From assembly GCA_949825025.1 (NCBI GenBank), contig OX463780.1, positions 38,172,979-38,236,978 of the forward strand: a DNA stretch of 64,000 bases, written 5' to 3'. The notes under the pieces were generated by a model. That model made no database searches. It had not been told where the DNA came from and saw only the letters and a program-made list of their open reading frames with translations. Position 1 is the stretch's first letter. Every line of letters starts with the position of its first letter. Positions 1 through 12,916 of the stretch are shown piece after piece. This DNA is from Siphlonurus alternatus (taxonomy: Eukaryota > Arthropoda > Insecta > Ephemeroptera > Siphlonuridae). A program made the translations under genes and the position numbers.

Positions 1-21
1 ATTATAATAATCAATATATAT

Positions 22-108
<87 letters not shown>

Positions 109-1560
109 CTTAAACTATATTTTTTTATTTATTGTATTTATTATTATATATATTTTATATAATATATATATGCCATGCACATCATATATCTCATATATTA
201 AATTCATGCACATCATGCATAGTAAAATAATTTAAAAATGTATGCTCAGTAACCAAAAATTGATGTGTGTATATAGATCGAGCCTATAACTCAATGATAC
301 TGTTGATGCAATAGAGACGACAAACTTTTAAAATGAAATTCATACACAGCCTATATAATATAAAAGTATATAATATATTATGTGACATTAAAATTAAAAG
401 AGAAAGTTATGTATTATATTAATTATATGGAATTAAAGTACTTTTGTTCAAATTTCATGTCATTGAAATAGAAATACAAAAACATCAGGTTTCATCACAA
501 TAGCGCAATATAATAACAAATTTATTAATACGGGTCTTTCACCATACGTCACAAAAATATGACGTCACGTGAATGTAGGCAAAAAGCACCTATTTAACAT
601 GGTAGTAGCATACCAAAAACTATATATTTTCTGCGATATGACAATCGTGGTACATTTGACAATTATTTTATTTGATAGATTGAGATGTCAAGTAAATGGA
701 AAAAAATACAATATTTGCCAATGATATCTGTGAAAAATACAATAAATCATTAAATAAAATGTAAATTGACTCCAAATTTCACGTCAATAATGACCATTTT
801 ACGACACTTATGCACTGATATTGACCCTAAGATTCTTAAAAAAATTCAGCCAATCACCGGCCATTGCTTTCCCCGCGGACTTTTGAATACGAGAGGGAAA
901 CGGAACAACAAAAAGTAATGATAAAGAAACTAGGTAAAATAAAAAAATGTATATGTTCAAGTTATGTATATTTATTTCTTACGTATATATTATTGTTAAC
1001 AAAAATTAAAATATGTTAAATTAGGAGGAATAAATTAAGTGATTCCAGTTCCCTCTCTCAGTTCCTACTGCTGAATGTAAACAACAACAAAGCCAAGCAA
1101 ACGCTATTCTCGAACGAAATGACCGATGGCGGCGCTGTCTGCAGAGTGATGACGTCACAAAATGGCGGACGTAATGCGGCTCGAAAGAAATATGGAGTAT
1201 GAAAAGCAGGTTAATAATTTGATAATGTGCGATTGGAAGCTTACATACAAACGTAAAATTTGACGCACCAGCTGTCAAATTAAATTCAGGGGCTTTTCAA
1301 TATTATTTAAGCCAATCGCAACCCTTTCAGCCTTTTCAGGGGTGTTTTTCTTTCCCCCATAGGAAATACGAAAAGTTTTTCCAATGAATATGACCGAGAT
1401 GTAACAATTTGAAAATTTATAAGAATTTTATGGAGAAAATTTCATACAATAGGTAATTAATTTACACCTCTGAAATAATTAATTAATACAGATTCATTAC
1501 CACACCCCCGTGGCACCACCTCTACCACGCACACCCCTGGAGTGCTACCCGGCCGTACCC
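1..1560. other. AT-rich intergenic DNA with (TA)n tract
   Basis: A (TA)n tract fills roughly the first 110 bases. The rest is AT-rich sequence without a supportable gene. A segment of about 120 bp at 108-230, just after the tract, is repeated at about 4020-4140, again directly after a (TA)n tract. The 85-codon reading frame at 1021-1278 has no homology or splice support that I can see. Confidence 0.7.
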
Positions 1561-1574
1561 CGTTATTCAGACCT

Positions 1575-3470
1575 ATTAGTATTTTCCACTTTTTTAATAA
1601 GCGAGCTAAAATTATAAAACTTAATTTTCAAGTGGTTATCAACCCTCCTGAACCAAGAAATAATTTTAGATTTTCTCCCCGACGCACCCTTGAGTGTTAG
1701 ATAACTACCCCTAAAACCCATTTTCCTTAAAAATTGTGCTAAAATTATGAAATTAATTTTCAAGGGGTAATCGACCCTCCTAAACTAGGAAATAATTTTA
1801 GATTTTCTCCCCGACGCACCCCTGAGGGTGGAGAACTACCCCTAAAATCCACTTTCCTTAAAAATTGTGCTAAAATTATGAAATTAATTTTCAAGGGGTA
1901 ATCGACCGTACTGAAGTCGGAAATAATTTTAAATTTTCTCCCTGACGCACCCTTGAGGGTGGAGACCTACCCCTATAAAATCCACTTTCCTTAAAAATTG
2001 TGTTAAAATTATGAAATTAATTCTCAAGAGGTAATTGACCCTCCTGAACTCGGAAATAATTTTAAATTTTCTTCCCGACGCACCCCTGAGGGTGGAAAAC
2101 TACCCCGAAAATCAATTTTCCTTAAAAAATATGCTAGAATTATGAAATTAATTTTCAAGGGGTAATCGACCCTACTGAAGTCGGAAATAATTTTAGATTT
2201 TCTCTCCGACGCAACCCTGAGGGTAAACGGCTACCCACCATATCCTTCTTTCTTAATAATCGAGTTGAAATTGTGAATTAAATTTTTTCGGGATTTATCG
2301 TAATTTTTCATAGAAAAAAAAATATATCAGACTCGCCTCTTTACTTGCAGTATGATGATGGATGTCCACCGTTATAATAATTACATGGCGTGAAGGCTCA
2401 TGTTGGGGTCTGCACAATGAGGCTATGTGTGACTTTAATTAACAACTGAGGTGTGACCATCAATTCCACATAACGTCTATCACTTTCAGCTCGTCAATGG
2501 TCTCAAATCTCTTTCTGAAGCAAAAGGTTTACAAGAAGAGATTTGAGACCAATTGACGAACAGAAAGTGGAGATAAGACGTTGCATGGAATTGGTCACAA
2601 CTCAGATGTTAGAGGCCATGCACCTACACACATAGCCTCGTTGACCGAACCAACATGTGCCATCACACCAATTAACGGTGCTGAACACATTGAGTGAAAC
2701 CATCATCATACTGCAAGTGAAGAAGTGAGTCTGGGATACTTTTTCTCTGAAAAATTTCGATAAATCCCGAATAAAAATTTAATTCACAATTTCAACTCGA
2801 TTATTAAGAAAGAAGGATATGGTGGGTAGCCGTTGACCCTCAGGGTTGCGTCGGGGAAAAAGTCTAAATTTATTTCCGAGTTCAGGAGGGTCAATTACCT
2901 CTTGAGAATTAATTTCATAATTTTAACACAATTTTTAAGGAAAGTGGATTTTAGGGGTAGGTCTCCACCCTCAAGGGTGCGTCAGGGAGAAAATTTAAAA
3001 TTATTTTCGACTTCAGTAGGGTCGATTACCCCTTGAAAATTAATTTCATAATTCTAGCATATTTTTTAAGGAAAATTGATTTTCGGGGTAGTTTTCCACC
3101 CTCAGGGGTGCGTCGGGAAGAAAATTTAAAATTATTTCCGAGTTCAGGAGGGTCAATTACCTCTTGAGAATTAATTTCATAATTTTAACACAATTTTTAA
3201 GGAAAGTGGATTTTATAGGGGTAGGTCTCCACCCTCAAGGGTGCGTCAGGGAGAAAATTTAAAATTATTTCCGACTTCAGTAGGGTCGATTACCACTTGA
3301 AAATTAATTTCATACTTTTAGCACAATTTTTAAGGAAAGTGGATTTTAGGGGTAGTTCTCCACCCCCTCAGGGGTGCGTCGGGGAAAAAATCTAAAATTA
3401 TTTCCAAGTTTTTTGGAGGGTCGATTACACCTTGAAAATTAATTTCATAATTTTATCCCAATCAGTAAGA
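1575..3470. mobile_element. Foldback transposon with tandem-repeat arms
   Basis: The two halves are inverted copies. The left arm (about 1575-2240) holds five units of about 132 bp; the landmark gacgcac recurs at about 1681, 1813, 1944, 2077 and 2208. The right arm (about 2830-3470) carries the reverse-complement units, with gcgtc at about 2848, 2979, 3111, 3243 and 3376. An inner inverted pair (cttgcagtatgatgatgg near 2345 and its complement near 2700) encloses a centre with a further short inverted repeat built on ctcaaatctcttt. Long inverted arms made of internal tandem repeats are the design of Drosophila FB foldback elements. No transposase frame is present, and the short reading frames inside are repeat artefacts. 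Confidence 0.8.
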
Positions 3471-3839
3471 AAAATTAACAATAATTTAATATCATATTGA
3501 TCGACATATACATATATGCAAATATACCACGCGCCGCGCGCAAGACTCTATTTAAAGCAAATGACACGGTGTATGGTCACATTTATCTGTTATTTTATTT
3601 ATTAAGACTAATATTTAACTTTATTATGATAATTAAAAATTTGCAAGTGGATAATATTATATAATCACGTAAATTAACTCAGGAATGGTATGTTGTTCCT
3701 ATACTGTTATGAACAGCTAGCCGCATTCTAGTAGTTCACACTTTTGGCCGCTAGAGGGCTGAATTTGGTTGCGTTCGCGAATATAGGATCGAATGACATA
3801 CTTTTTCTTACTGAATATTTTTTAAATTATAATAATTAA

Positions 3840-3882
<43 letters not shown>

Positions 3883-3944
3883 TACTGCCATGCATAATAA
3901 AAATTAATACATTATATATATATATATATATATACATATAATTA

Positions 3945-4022
<78 letters not shown>

Positions 4023-4812
4023 TTAAACTATATTTTTTTATTTATTGTATTTATTATTATACATATTATATATAATATATATATGCCATGCACATCATAT
4101 ATTAAATTCATGCACATCATGCATATAGTAAAATAAATAAAATTATATATACCATGTACTGCAGCTAGGTATATATATATCTTTACAATTTTTGGTCCAC
4201 ACATTCAACATTGATTGACGAAGGTGGATATACGTTACCCCGGCCTTCCCTAGCTCATCCTCTCGCCACCCCAGGTCTTGAATAACATGTATGCGTATGT
4301 ATATATATATATTATATATATTTATATATAATATGTATATATATATATTATAATGCATGTGGGACATATAAGGTAGGGGTACGTGTATGAATCTCGCCCC
4401 TCTCCATGTCATCAGAATTTAAATAATAAATATATTTCATATCATATATACGTGGACGCACATTAATAATAAAATAATATTATAATATTTTACTTAAAAT
4501 CATGCATATATTATATGGCATGCATGCAGCACTTTTATTGATCATATAATAATTATATGCCTGGTGTAGATGCACACTGACAGTACGTGCAAGGAAGCGA
4601 GGAACTTTTCTATAAAAATATTATATTTTATAACTATAAAAATTACAGAACTGTTTGTGATTCTCTTAGTTAAAATAAAATTTTTGTCTAATTGTCTAAT
4701 AATTGTCTAATTATTAGCAATAATTGATGTATCGAATTTGATAGTTGAGTAAATAATATAAATTATTAATAGTATGCCCATGGTGAAAAATCATAAATAC
4801 CTAGCTATGTGA

Positions 4813-4900
<88 letters not shown>
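3840..4900. repeat. (TA)n tracts and duplicated AT-rich segment
   Basis: Long TA dinucleotide tracts lie near 3847-3880, 3957-4020 and 4840-4893. The segment following the second tract (about 4020-4140) is a direct copy of the one at about 108-230. The Tyr/Ile-rich reading frames here are translations of the dinucleotide repeat. I see no gene in 3480-5080. Confidence 0.85.
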
Positions 4901-4909
<9 letters not shown>

Positions 4910-5077
4910 GCAAACTCTTAATTTTCATAAGGCAGTTATATAATGTGTATAATATATATATAATATTACATTATATCATAATAATTAATAAGCAGATTTT
5001 TTTTTTATTCATTTTGAATATCTTTTATTAAATAATTATCATTACACTATTTTACCACTTATAATACATTTAAATAC

Positions 5078-5450
5078 TTAAGGTAGAGATAATACGGATC
5101 AGCTGGCCCCATGCTAAAAAAATCCCATTCATAAAAATTATGAAAAAAATTTAAAATGTTCTCCTCTACATCCCCTATCAGTAGGTAAAATATCAGGTAT
5201 ACAAAAACGAGCTAGTTTTCGAGTTATTAATTTTTAAAGTTGACTAATTTAACATGGAGAAATGGAACTTCCATGTTAAATTGGCCAACTTTAAAAATTA
5301 ATAACTCGAAAACTAGCTCGTTTTTGTATACCTGATATTTTACCCACTGATAGGGGATGTAGAGGAGAACACTTTAAATTTTTTTCATAATTTTTATGAA
5401 TGGGATTTTTTTAGCATTGGGCCAGCTGATCTGTATTATCTCTACCTTAA
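5078..5450. mobile_element. Palindromic element with TTAA ends, copy 1
   Basis: A nearly perfect palindrome of about 370 bp: GGTAGAGATAATACGG at the left pairs with its complement at the right across a small central loop near 5240-5275. It is bounded by TTAA on both sides (5078-5081 and 5447-5450), which could be a target-site duplication of the piggyBac/Kolobok type. A diverged second copy lies at 21355-21675. It has no coding capacity. Confidence 0.75.
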
Positions 5451-5748
5451 GTGTTATCAGTTCTTAAAACTAATAAATGTATAAAAAAATTCTAGTGCAT
5501 GTTTATAGAAGTTTCATTTTTTTAATGATTTACAATAAGACCATGCGCATTAATGTCCAACTCACTCGCACGATGGAAAAACAAACATGAAAGTTACACT
5601 ACACTATCTTACACACATATTAGTACTAATTAAAATGCTTAAAGTTTGGTGTGTAGTCAGTTAATGCTTTCGACAAGCTACACAATTAAGATATACCCCA
5701 AATTTCTATGCTATAAACATTGACAGCCGGCTACATATTGCATTTTCA

Positions 5749-6091
5749 ATGGAGTATCGACCTCAAAATTTTTTATAGCAGAAATGGATAGAGGATGAAA
5801 AGTTATGTTACTCTGATTTTTTTCAGATTTTTTAGGGACCGGGAAATATAATTGCTAAAAAGTTTTGGCGAGGTCGGGTTCAAATCCAGCACATCCCTTT
5901 TGGGTCCTATCTTTTACTAAGAGAGGCGGTAAGAGGCGGCACTTTTTCTGCACTTTCAATAAATTTTAAAAAATAGTTGCAGGGCTCTAAAAAATCTGAA
6001 AAAAATCAGAGTAGCATATATTGTAGTAACTTTGCACCCTCTATATATATATCCATTTCTGCATTAAAAAAAATTGAGGTCGGTACTCCAT
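5749..6091. mobile_element. Palindromic element, ATGGAGTATCGACC family, copy 1
   Basis: The ends are ATGGAGTATCGACCTCAAAA and its near-complement. The arms share internal blocks (cagaaatggatagagg, ctctgatttttttcagattttt) with copies at 39829-40151, 47969-48250 and 50357-50570. It is a non-coding palindromic miniature element. The 62-codon frame at 6074-6262 starts inside it and is not supported as a gene. Confidence 0.75.
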
Positions 6092-7258
6092 TGCACTGCT
6101 TCCATTGATAAGAGACCAGCAAGGTGGTACCACATTCGGAGGCAGAATTTCAGCAGACTCTGCCTCTTGTTGAATTCTGTTGATATGAATCATGTATGTG
6201 ATACGTTGGCCAGCACGCTAATGACGCCTGAGGCAACTAGATCAAATTTTTACTGCAACTAGCTGAAGTACAGTCAATTTCTGTATACAGATTAATTGTA
6301 TCTGGGTTACAGACAATATTTTATTGAATTCTAGTGGTAACTTTACTTACATTCATTCAACTTTATAGCAGTAGCACAACTGAAACCTTGGCTGTAAGGG
6401 GGGGGGGGGGGGCACGTTTTTATCAGATTTATAGTTAACAAAAGCATTATGGAGTGCACTTCTTTTTTTTTTTTTAGTAAAAGGCATGACATACATTACA
6501 AGTAAAAGATAAAAATTTATAAATCATCTATGATAAGACTGTATTATATTGTATCATGTAATTCACATGGAGGAGTAAAAATATATTTTTAAAAAAATGT
6601 GATTACAATATAGAGAGCAATAAGACATTTTCTATCAATACTTTTTAAAACGTTAAAATAGCTCTTAAAATGCTATGCAAGAAAGGTAATAAAAAAACTC
6701 CTTAATTTATCCCATAAACCTGTAGCATTAATTTACACAAATCCTAAATATTAAGATTATACAAACTACAGTGCTCTACATTGACATATCAATAACACCA
6801 CAATAACATTATTAGTTAATTACAAAAAGAGCATTGAACCGACATGAGAATAAAAATTAAGCTCAACAGCTGTTCAATGGGATATATTCTTATTGATACA
6901 AAATACAAGTGATACCAAATTCACTAGACATTTTCAGTTTGTAGTATATATGTATGTTTGATGCTGAGGTAAGATTTTGTGATTGTTATTATAATTATGT
7001 AACAGGTGATTTTGTACTTTTTTCTTTATTTTTTTTCAGAAACAATAGTCAGAAATTCGGAAGGAACAACAATTTTATTTTAACAAAAAATTAAATAACA
7101 CAAAAAAGTCAAAAATTAACTATCTAATAAATATTCACATTAGTAACAATTTTTAAGGAGTAAATGATTAATTATAAAGTTGAAAGTACAAAGATATCTA
7201 TAAGGGCTCTTGGGTATGGTTGGATATATCTATTCAGCCCTACAGAACACTTGAACAT
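6092..7258. other. Intergenic; no gene seen
   Basis: AT-rich sequence with a long G run near 6400 and a T run near 6463. The sequence downstream of the BEN-domain gene stop codon (on the minus strand) presumably includes its 3' untranslated region. I see no open frame with coding character. Confidence 0.6.
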
Positions 7259-10200
7259 TTAGAGCAATTCTGTGGGGACAGTTTCACTGTCAGATTCATC
7301 TACATTATCAGCCTGACTATCTGAGTAGGTTTGAGATTCCTTCAAACCAGGCTTGCCTGCTTTAGGTAGTTGTTTGGTCTTGCTTGGAACCTCTTTCTTA
7401 TCGGTTGCTATACTTGCTATAGTCTTCACTTTCTGTCGAAAACTGGCACACTTCCTGTTCACCAACTCGGTTATTACGCTAGCTGTCAATGGCAATCGCT
7501 TCCCACTCTTGGACTTCATAGGTTTTCCATGCAGCTTGACGAAAGCTGAAAACACAATCAATATAATCTTTCAGTATGTTTGTCTTGCATCTTTTGACTT
7601 GTTGAATTTTCATTATGTTTGAATTTTTTTATTAATTTAAATGAAATCAGTATTTCTTGTTTTAGAAAATGCATTTTTTTTTTTTTCTTTTCTAGTATTA
7701 CTTTTTGACATAACACAATTGGCAGTTACCATGTTGGAGAGGAGTGACAAAATAAGGTAAAATTGTTTTTGAGCTAAAGCTTTGACATGGCACTGATGTG
7801 TTGCTTTGGTTTGGAATATGCTAATTGCTAGTATAAATTTTGCTGCAAAAATTTGCACTTAAATTATATTTTCATTTTATTTTCTTAAAATGTTGTTCAA
7901 TGTCAGGAATACCAAGAACTATTTAACTGAGGTTAATGGGAACAAAGTTAACTAAACACTTACTTATGATTGCATTCAAAATTCTTGCTGGCACAGCTGG
8001 ATTATCTCTAGTTCCAAGTGCAGACATATTAGCTGCTTCGTCCTCCGTAAAGAACAGGAGCAATGCTGCTCGAACAAGTTTTGTTGTTTCTCCGTCACAC
8101 ACCGTAAGCACATAGTTCAAACGTTGGCTATCTATGTACACACCGCTCAATTCTGTCAGCTCTACCTGCAAATAGTACAGTACGTTGATCACAGTTTATT
8201 CTTTCCACTTCGCATACACAAACTTCGTAACACAAAACATTGATACGTGCAGTATAATGACATTACATGCTTTAATGAAAAAATGCAGGCAAGTATTGAT
8301 TACAGTATTTATACAAAATATACTTTTACATTATTTTCATAATATCCACAGCTGACCATGGAATTCTCATAAGATCACTAGTCAGATATAATAAAACATG
8401 TGCCTACAATGATTGTGTGCAATACTGAGTTATCTGCTATATCATGTGAGCAAATTTATGAAGTGACATGCATAAATATACAGTATTATCAGTATCAGAA
8501 TATTCAATAATCCACACAAGGTTTAAGAACGATACTCTACATAAATAAATTCCAAGCAATTTTGTACCTTATTTGGTCCTGGAATGTAGATGTTGCTCAG
8601 AGTACCCTGGAGATCGCAGTCTGCAAGCGGTGGCATTGGTGGCATGGTTGGAAGGGTCTGTAGAGTTGGAGCAGGTCCAGCGAATGTATTTGTCAAAACT
8701 GATGTAAGTTTTTGTAAGAAGTCTAAGTTTTCTGCTCCCACTGCAAAAAGAAAAATTGACAAACCGAGATGTTGCACTTCTATTTTTAGTTAATAGCTCT
8801 GATGAAATACTTTATCTAATTCCAGTACAGTCTTTTAACCCTAGCATTACCAAGGGGGAAAATGGGGGTGGGCGAGGAAGGAGGGCTAGATGACCTCTTA
8901 ACTCTTTTAAAGTGGGAAAAAAGTGTTTCTGAAAAATTTTGTATTCCTTAAACCCCTAGTTATAGCAACCTAGCAATGTATTTTCCCAAAAAAAAATAGT
9001 GAAGAAAAAATGTTATGTCATTTTTGTTTTACATGTGATTTAAATAGCGGGGCGTTTTGCCCTCCCCCGACTCTCCCCTTGGTATAGCGTGTGACAAAAA
9101 ATCTCTTGGTAATTCCAGGGTTAAGCTTAAGATGGAACCTGAAAAATTCCCTTAAATGATGTAAATTTTGCAGTTTCCCTTTCCTAATACAGCCCGCTAT
9201 CAGAAAGGAGCAAAACTGCGTCATTTCTGGCAATTTCCAGAGGTAAGCTAAGACTTGAAAGACTGTTTATATCTTATATGAGAGAACTTTTTATTGTATA
9301 CTAACCAAATGATAGTGATGTACATAACCCATTGCAGGAAGGCACAGAATTTAATAGTTTGGCAGAAATTAAGGACTTGAGCTCTTTTAGTTTGTTCAAT
9401 ATAATCTTTCTTGATTTTCCACATGCAACTGCCGAGATTACAGTGTCCACCATCAAATGCAAACTACTTATAACTTCATCATTTTCATGGTGATGTCCTT
9501 CAAAACTATCAGCACTGTTACTACATTCATTGTCACTCCACTTGTTAACACTCACTTCAACATCATTATTTTGATTGAATTCATCATAATTATTAGGCAC
9601 TGATGATTTTCTAGAAACCAAATATCCATCTCTTTCTTCCAGAATACCAAACTTTTGATTATCTGCAGTAACAGGTTTCACATCAGAATGAGTTGACCCA
9701 TAATGGCAGGCAGCATATTTAATAGGATCAACATTAATCAGTTCACAGACCTCATTTTTCTTGGACCTTTTCAGGATCTGCAACATTTTCTTTTTTTCTT
9801 TATTTCCTAGCATTGTCTTTTGTCCAGCTTGTTCTTCATTGTAGGCAAAGATGTGAGCATCTTCCTTTTCTCGTAGCTCTTTTTTGTTATCTGTAACAGA
9901 AAAATAATGTAGATATAAATTACTGGTACATTTTAAGAGTCCAAAGCAGCTCAGATAACTATACAACATGAGTAGCAAATACTGTATGTTAGATCTATCA
10001 AACTACATATATTATTATGTTAGGAAAAATATAGCTTCAAGCGAGGTAAAATGGACGAAGGAAGCAGCAAACTGCCGAAAAAATTAATGTATTTTTAATT
10101 CCAGAGCATGGTAGACTTCGTGACTTGAGATGGGTGTGACTGATTTCTAGGTGATAGAGTTGGTAGGAGGAAGGCAGCTTACGGCAGTCTATACTCCGCT

Positions 10201-12916
10201 GCCCTGCAGGCTGCACAGATCTGATAGTAGGAGCCCGGAAGAGTGCAGGCAAGTGTTCTGGTTCTGGGTGCAGTGGCGTAGGCAGGATTTCTCCAAGGGA
10301 GGGGAGGGGGGAGGGTAAAAAATCATAAGGGCCTCGAGGGACAAAAAACGAGCATGTTCTATTATTTTTTTCCCTTGAAAAGTCGCAGCAAATTTCTTAT
10401 ATTTGTAAATTGTAAATTATGTACAGTAGTTACGTAGTTAAAATATTTTTGTAACTACTTTTGTATAATATATATTATTATATACATATTTATATATATG
10501 TAAAATAGTGCTCATTTTAAGAAGATGTACTGTGATGTGCGATCAAGAAAAAAATATTTATATTTAAATTTTAAACAGAGAAAAATCAATTTATTACGCT
10601 ATAGGTAAACTTTACAATACAGTTTTATACATTAGACAATAAAAGTAACAATTGTAGGATGCCATGTACCTAACCTTAATTAAAAAATAAAAATAAATAC
10701 CATTATACTGTAATTTTAACTTTTATGCAGAACATCATACAGGCGATACAGTGAATGTTCACTACATTTATTATATTTTAAATAATACAGTCACAGGGGG
10801 GGTAATGGTAAAGCTAAAAACTGGATCCAGTAATGGTTAACTGAGGTTTAAACAGGTAGCAATTAACTTTTTATTACATATATACACCATTGGAATCGTG
10901 GACATGGATGTTTAGAATGCTTTTGGCACATTTACTTGCATGGTGATAAACAAATAAATTAATTGTGAGCCAAAGAAAACTCGGTTTACCATCATTTCTC
11001 CAGCCCTTACCATTACACCCCCTGTGACTGTAGTCTTCATTACAAAAACATAAACAATCTAACACAATAATGATAGAATTATGGTATAGAACTTCAATAA
11101 TCATAATACTGGCTGCATTTTAAATAAATTAAACACATGTTTTTGTGCGAAAAATTTACAATTTTTTTTTATCTAAATCTGTATCCATCAAGTACTATTT
11201 TTTTGTTATTTTTTCCTTTAAAATGTAATGCAGTACTAAGGTTCAGCTCTCAAGGGGGGTTAACACCCCCCCCCCTTGTCTACACCCCTGTCTGGGTGTC
11301 TGGTAAGCCGCCCCAGCTCGGACGCAAGATAACTCTTACTGGCCACAACCGGAAGGGTGAAATGGCATTAAGGCTATTAACTGAACTTTAATACAAACTG
11401 TGCACATTTGAACTGTGTGTGTTTTTAAATGCAACGTGTGAAGTGTAAATTTTCAGCAAGGGTGATAGCTCAGTTTCAAGGTATGCATAATTGTATAATA
11501 ATTACTCATTCATCATCTTTTGCTTATCCCATTCAGACGTACGGCCATAGAGTCTACAGGTATGCATATATGCATGATGTAAAACCTGTTAGATTGTATT
11601 ACAGTATGCATTATGCATACTGTACAGGTCCGATTTAGTGTTGTCTTTTGACACCAACTTTAAAACTGTAAACTAATTTGGCCTACCGAGACACTTTTTC
11701 AGGACGTAAGATGAAGGATGATTGTGGAGGTGATAAATTGTGGCTGTGATCACCATAATGGTGAACCGGGCCTATACGCCTCTGATTTGTAATCGGATGG
11801 TCGTGAGTTCGATCCCAGCCATGCACCGCCAAACTTAATTTTCACAAGTGGCGGTTGCTAAAGAACACCCACTTGTGCATCCGGGAGGTGATTGATGGCA
11901 TCTTCCATCAATTGCGGACCATCCTGACTGAGGTTTCCATGGTTTCCTCAGTCACAACCAGGCGAATGCTAGGATGGATTGCTTAGGCCATGGCCGCCCC
12001 AGTTTGAAAGGGACCCACAAAAGTAGGGTCTACAAAGAGCCGGGAAGTTAAATTCAGTCACTTAATTTTGACCAGTACCCTATACTATAGAGTTCAGTTG
12101 AAGCAAAAAAAAAAAAATAATAATGGTGTCTCTCGAATAGTCAGTCACGTTAAGGTGCTTTCACATATTCGAAAATCGCTACAGAGTTCCGTAGCAATGC
12201 CGTACATAAGCCTTTCACATAATAATATTCTCTTTCGTCTGCGGCAGCTGCGGCGGTAAATCATGTGAATGCAGTAACAAAATCAAACTCATCTTGATTT
12301 TGCTACGGCGTGCCGTAGAACGCCGCAGCAGCAGATCGCGATCTCTAGGGCGTAATCAACAACATTTGCTACGGTGTAGCTACGGCGTGTTTCCGTAACG
12401 ATTTTCGAATATGTGAAAGCACCTTTATGCATACAGTAACATATCACGGTGACCCATATCACAGCATATGCATACTGTACCATCAGTTATGTAACTGTTC
12501 AACAGTTCTGTTTTCTGTATATGTATCATATTCATATTGTATGCATACAGTGTATGATATAGGACATAACTCATGAGCAAAAAATTGCTGCAGGTTGCGT
12601 TTGGGTTTGCAGGGCCATGTTCCACTGTGTATACAGTATACATAATTATTTAAATCAACTTACTGCCAGTGGCGATAATTGTGGCTTCGTGAAGCTTTCT
12701 TGGTAAGTGTGCCTCCGACGCCCACAATGCCTGAATAACTCTTCCCTCTTGGAGCGATTCCATGTTGTGGTAAATTTCAGGTACGTCATTTGGAATGTTT
12801 ATAATTGACGTTTCACACGTATGTGCCCAAAACGATACTGCCATTTTCGGCAACTTTTGATCTACTTTTACTTTTTTGGGCACTAAATTTGTCTCACTCT
12901 GTAAATGTCTCTTCAT
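7259..12916 (-). CDS. BEN-domain protein (DNA-binding/chromatin-type)
   Basis: Five exons, all with GT-AG borders and matching phases: 12664-12916, 9306-9890, 8568-8740, 7964-8165 and 7259-7545 (1500 nt, 499 residues). The start is the first ATG, at 12916; an in-frame stop lies upstream. Exons 4-5 (about residues 338-435) encode a BEN-domain pattern: GVYIDSQRLNYVL, KLVRAALLLFFTEDE, an Asn-Pro-Ala-Val-Pro turn, then RILNAII and VITELVNRKCASFRQKV. BEN domains bind DNA or bridge chromatin regulators, so a nuclear role is inferred. The N-terminal exon is Lys-rich (KKVKVDQK) and could hold a nuclear localization signal. Exon 2 codes a long, charged, probably disordered stretch; exon 3 is Pro-rich (PTMPPMPPLAD). 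The C-terminal tail is Lys-rich, then acidic. Introns 1 and 2 are full of transposon insertions, none of which touches an exon. The family call is good; the exact orthologue is unknown. Confidence 0.8.
8839..9120. mobile_element. piggyBac-type miniature element in BEN intron 2
   Basis: It is flanked by TTAA at 8835-8838 and 9121-9124. The terminal inverted repeats are CCCTAGCATTACCAAG and, at the other end, the complement of CCCTGGAATTACCAAG. TTAA target sites with CCCT-starting ends are typical of piggyBac-derived miniature elements. The interior is C/G-rich and non-coding. Confidence 0.8.
10100..11392 (+). mobile_element. 5'-truncated tRNA-SINE split by a hAT element
   Basis: 10100-10270 and 11291-11392 together match the body and tail of the SINE at 59756-60105 (shared blocks include ggtaggaggaaggcagctta, tagtaggagccc, ctggtaagcc and the tail aaatggc..aaggctattaac). 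The tRNA-like head is missing. The two parts are separated by the hAT-type insertion at 10271-11290, which came in after the SINE. Confidence 0.75.
10271..11290. mobile_element. Non-autonomous hAT-type element
   Basis: This 1020-bp insertion is flanked by the 8-bp duplication TCTGGGTG (10263-10270 and 11291-11298). The ends are imperfect inverted repeats: CAGTGGCGTAGGCAGG at the left against the complement of CAGGGGTGTAGACAAGG at the right. An 8-bp duplication with CAG-starting ends is the hAT signature. There is no transposase frame. It sits within a SINE in intron 1 of the BEN-domain gene. Confidence 0.85.
11740..12085 (+). mobile_element. tRNA-derived SINE, second family
   Basis: The head resembles a tRNA gene with a clear B box (GAGTTCGATCC, 11805-11815) and a degenerate A-box region before it. 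The body has no coding frame. The 3' part (agagccgggaagttaa followed by gaccagtaccctata) recurs in degraded form at about 38800-38880. This is not a functional tRNA, because the acceptor ends do not pair. Confidence 0.65.
12153..12424. mobile_element. Harbinger-type miniature element
   Basis: The terminal inverted repeats begin AGGTGCTTTCACATATTCGA and its exact complement, flanked by TTA on both sides (12150-12152 and 12425-12427). Trinucleotide TTA/TWA duplications are characteristic of PIF/Harbinger. It is 272 bp, non-coding, with internal ctacggcg-type repeats. It lies in intron 1 of the BEN-domain gene. Confidence 0.8.

Noticed and set aside
1563..3036. Short frames in the foldback arms
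   Set aside because: They read through tandem repeat units and carry no protein-like pattern.
4813..5031. Tyr/Ile-repeat reading frames, also at 27690-27996, 56389-56598, 62248-62580 and 63389-63610
   Set aside because: They are translations of (TA)n tracts; TA repeats stay open in several frames.
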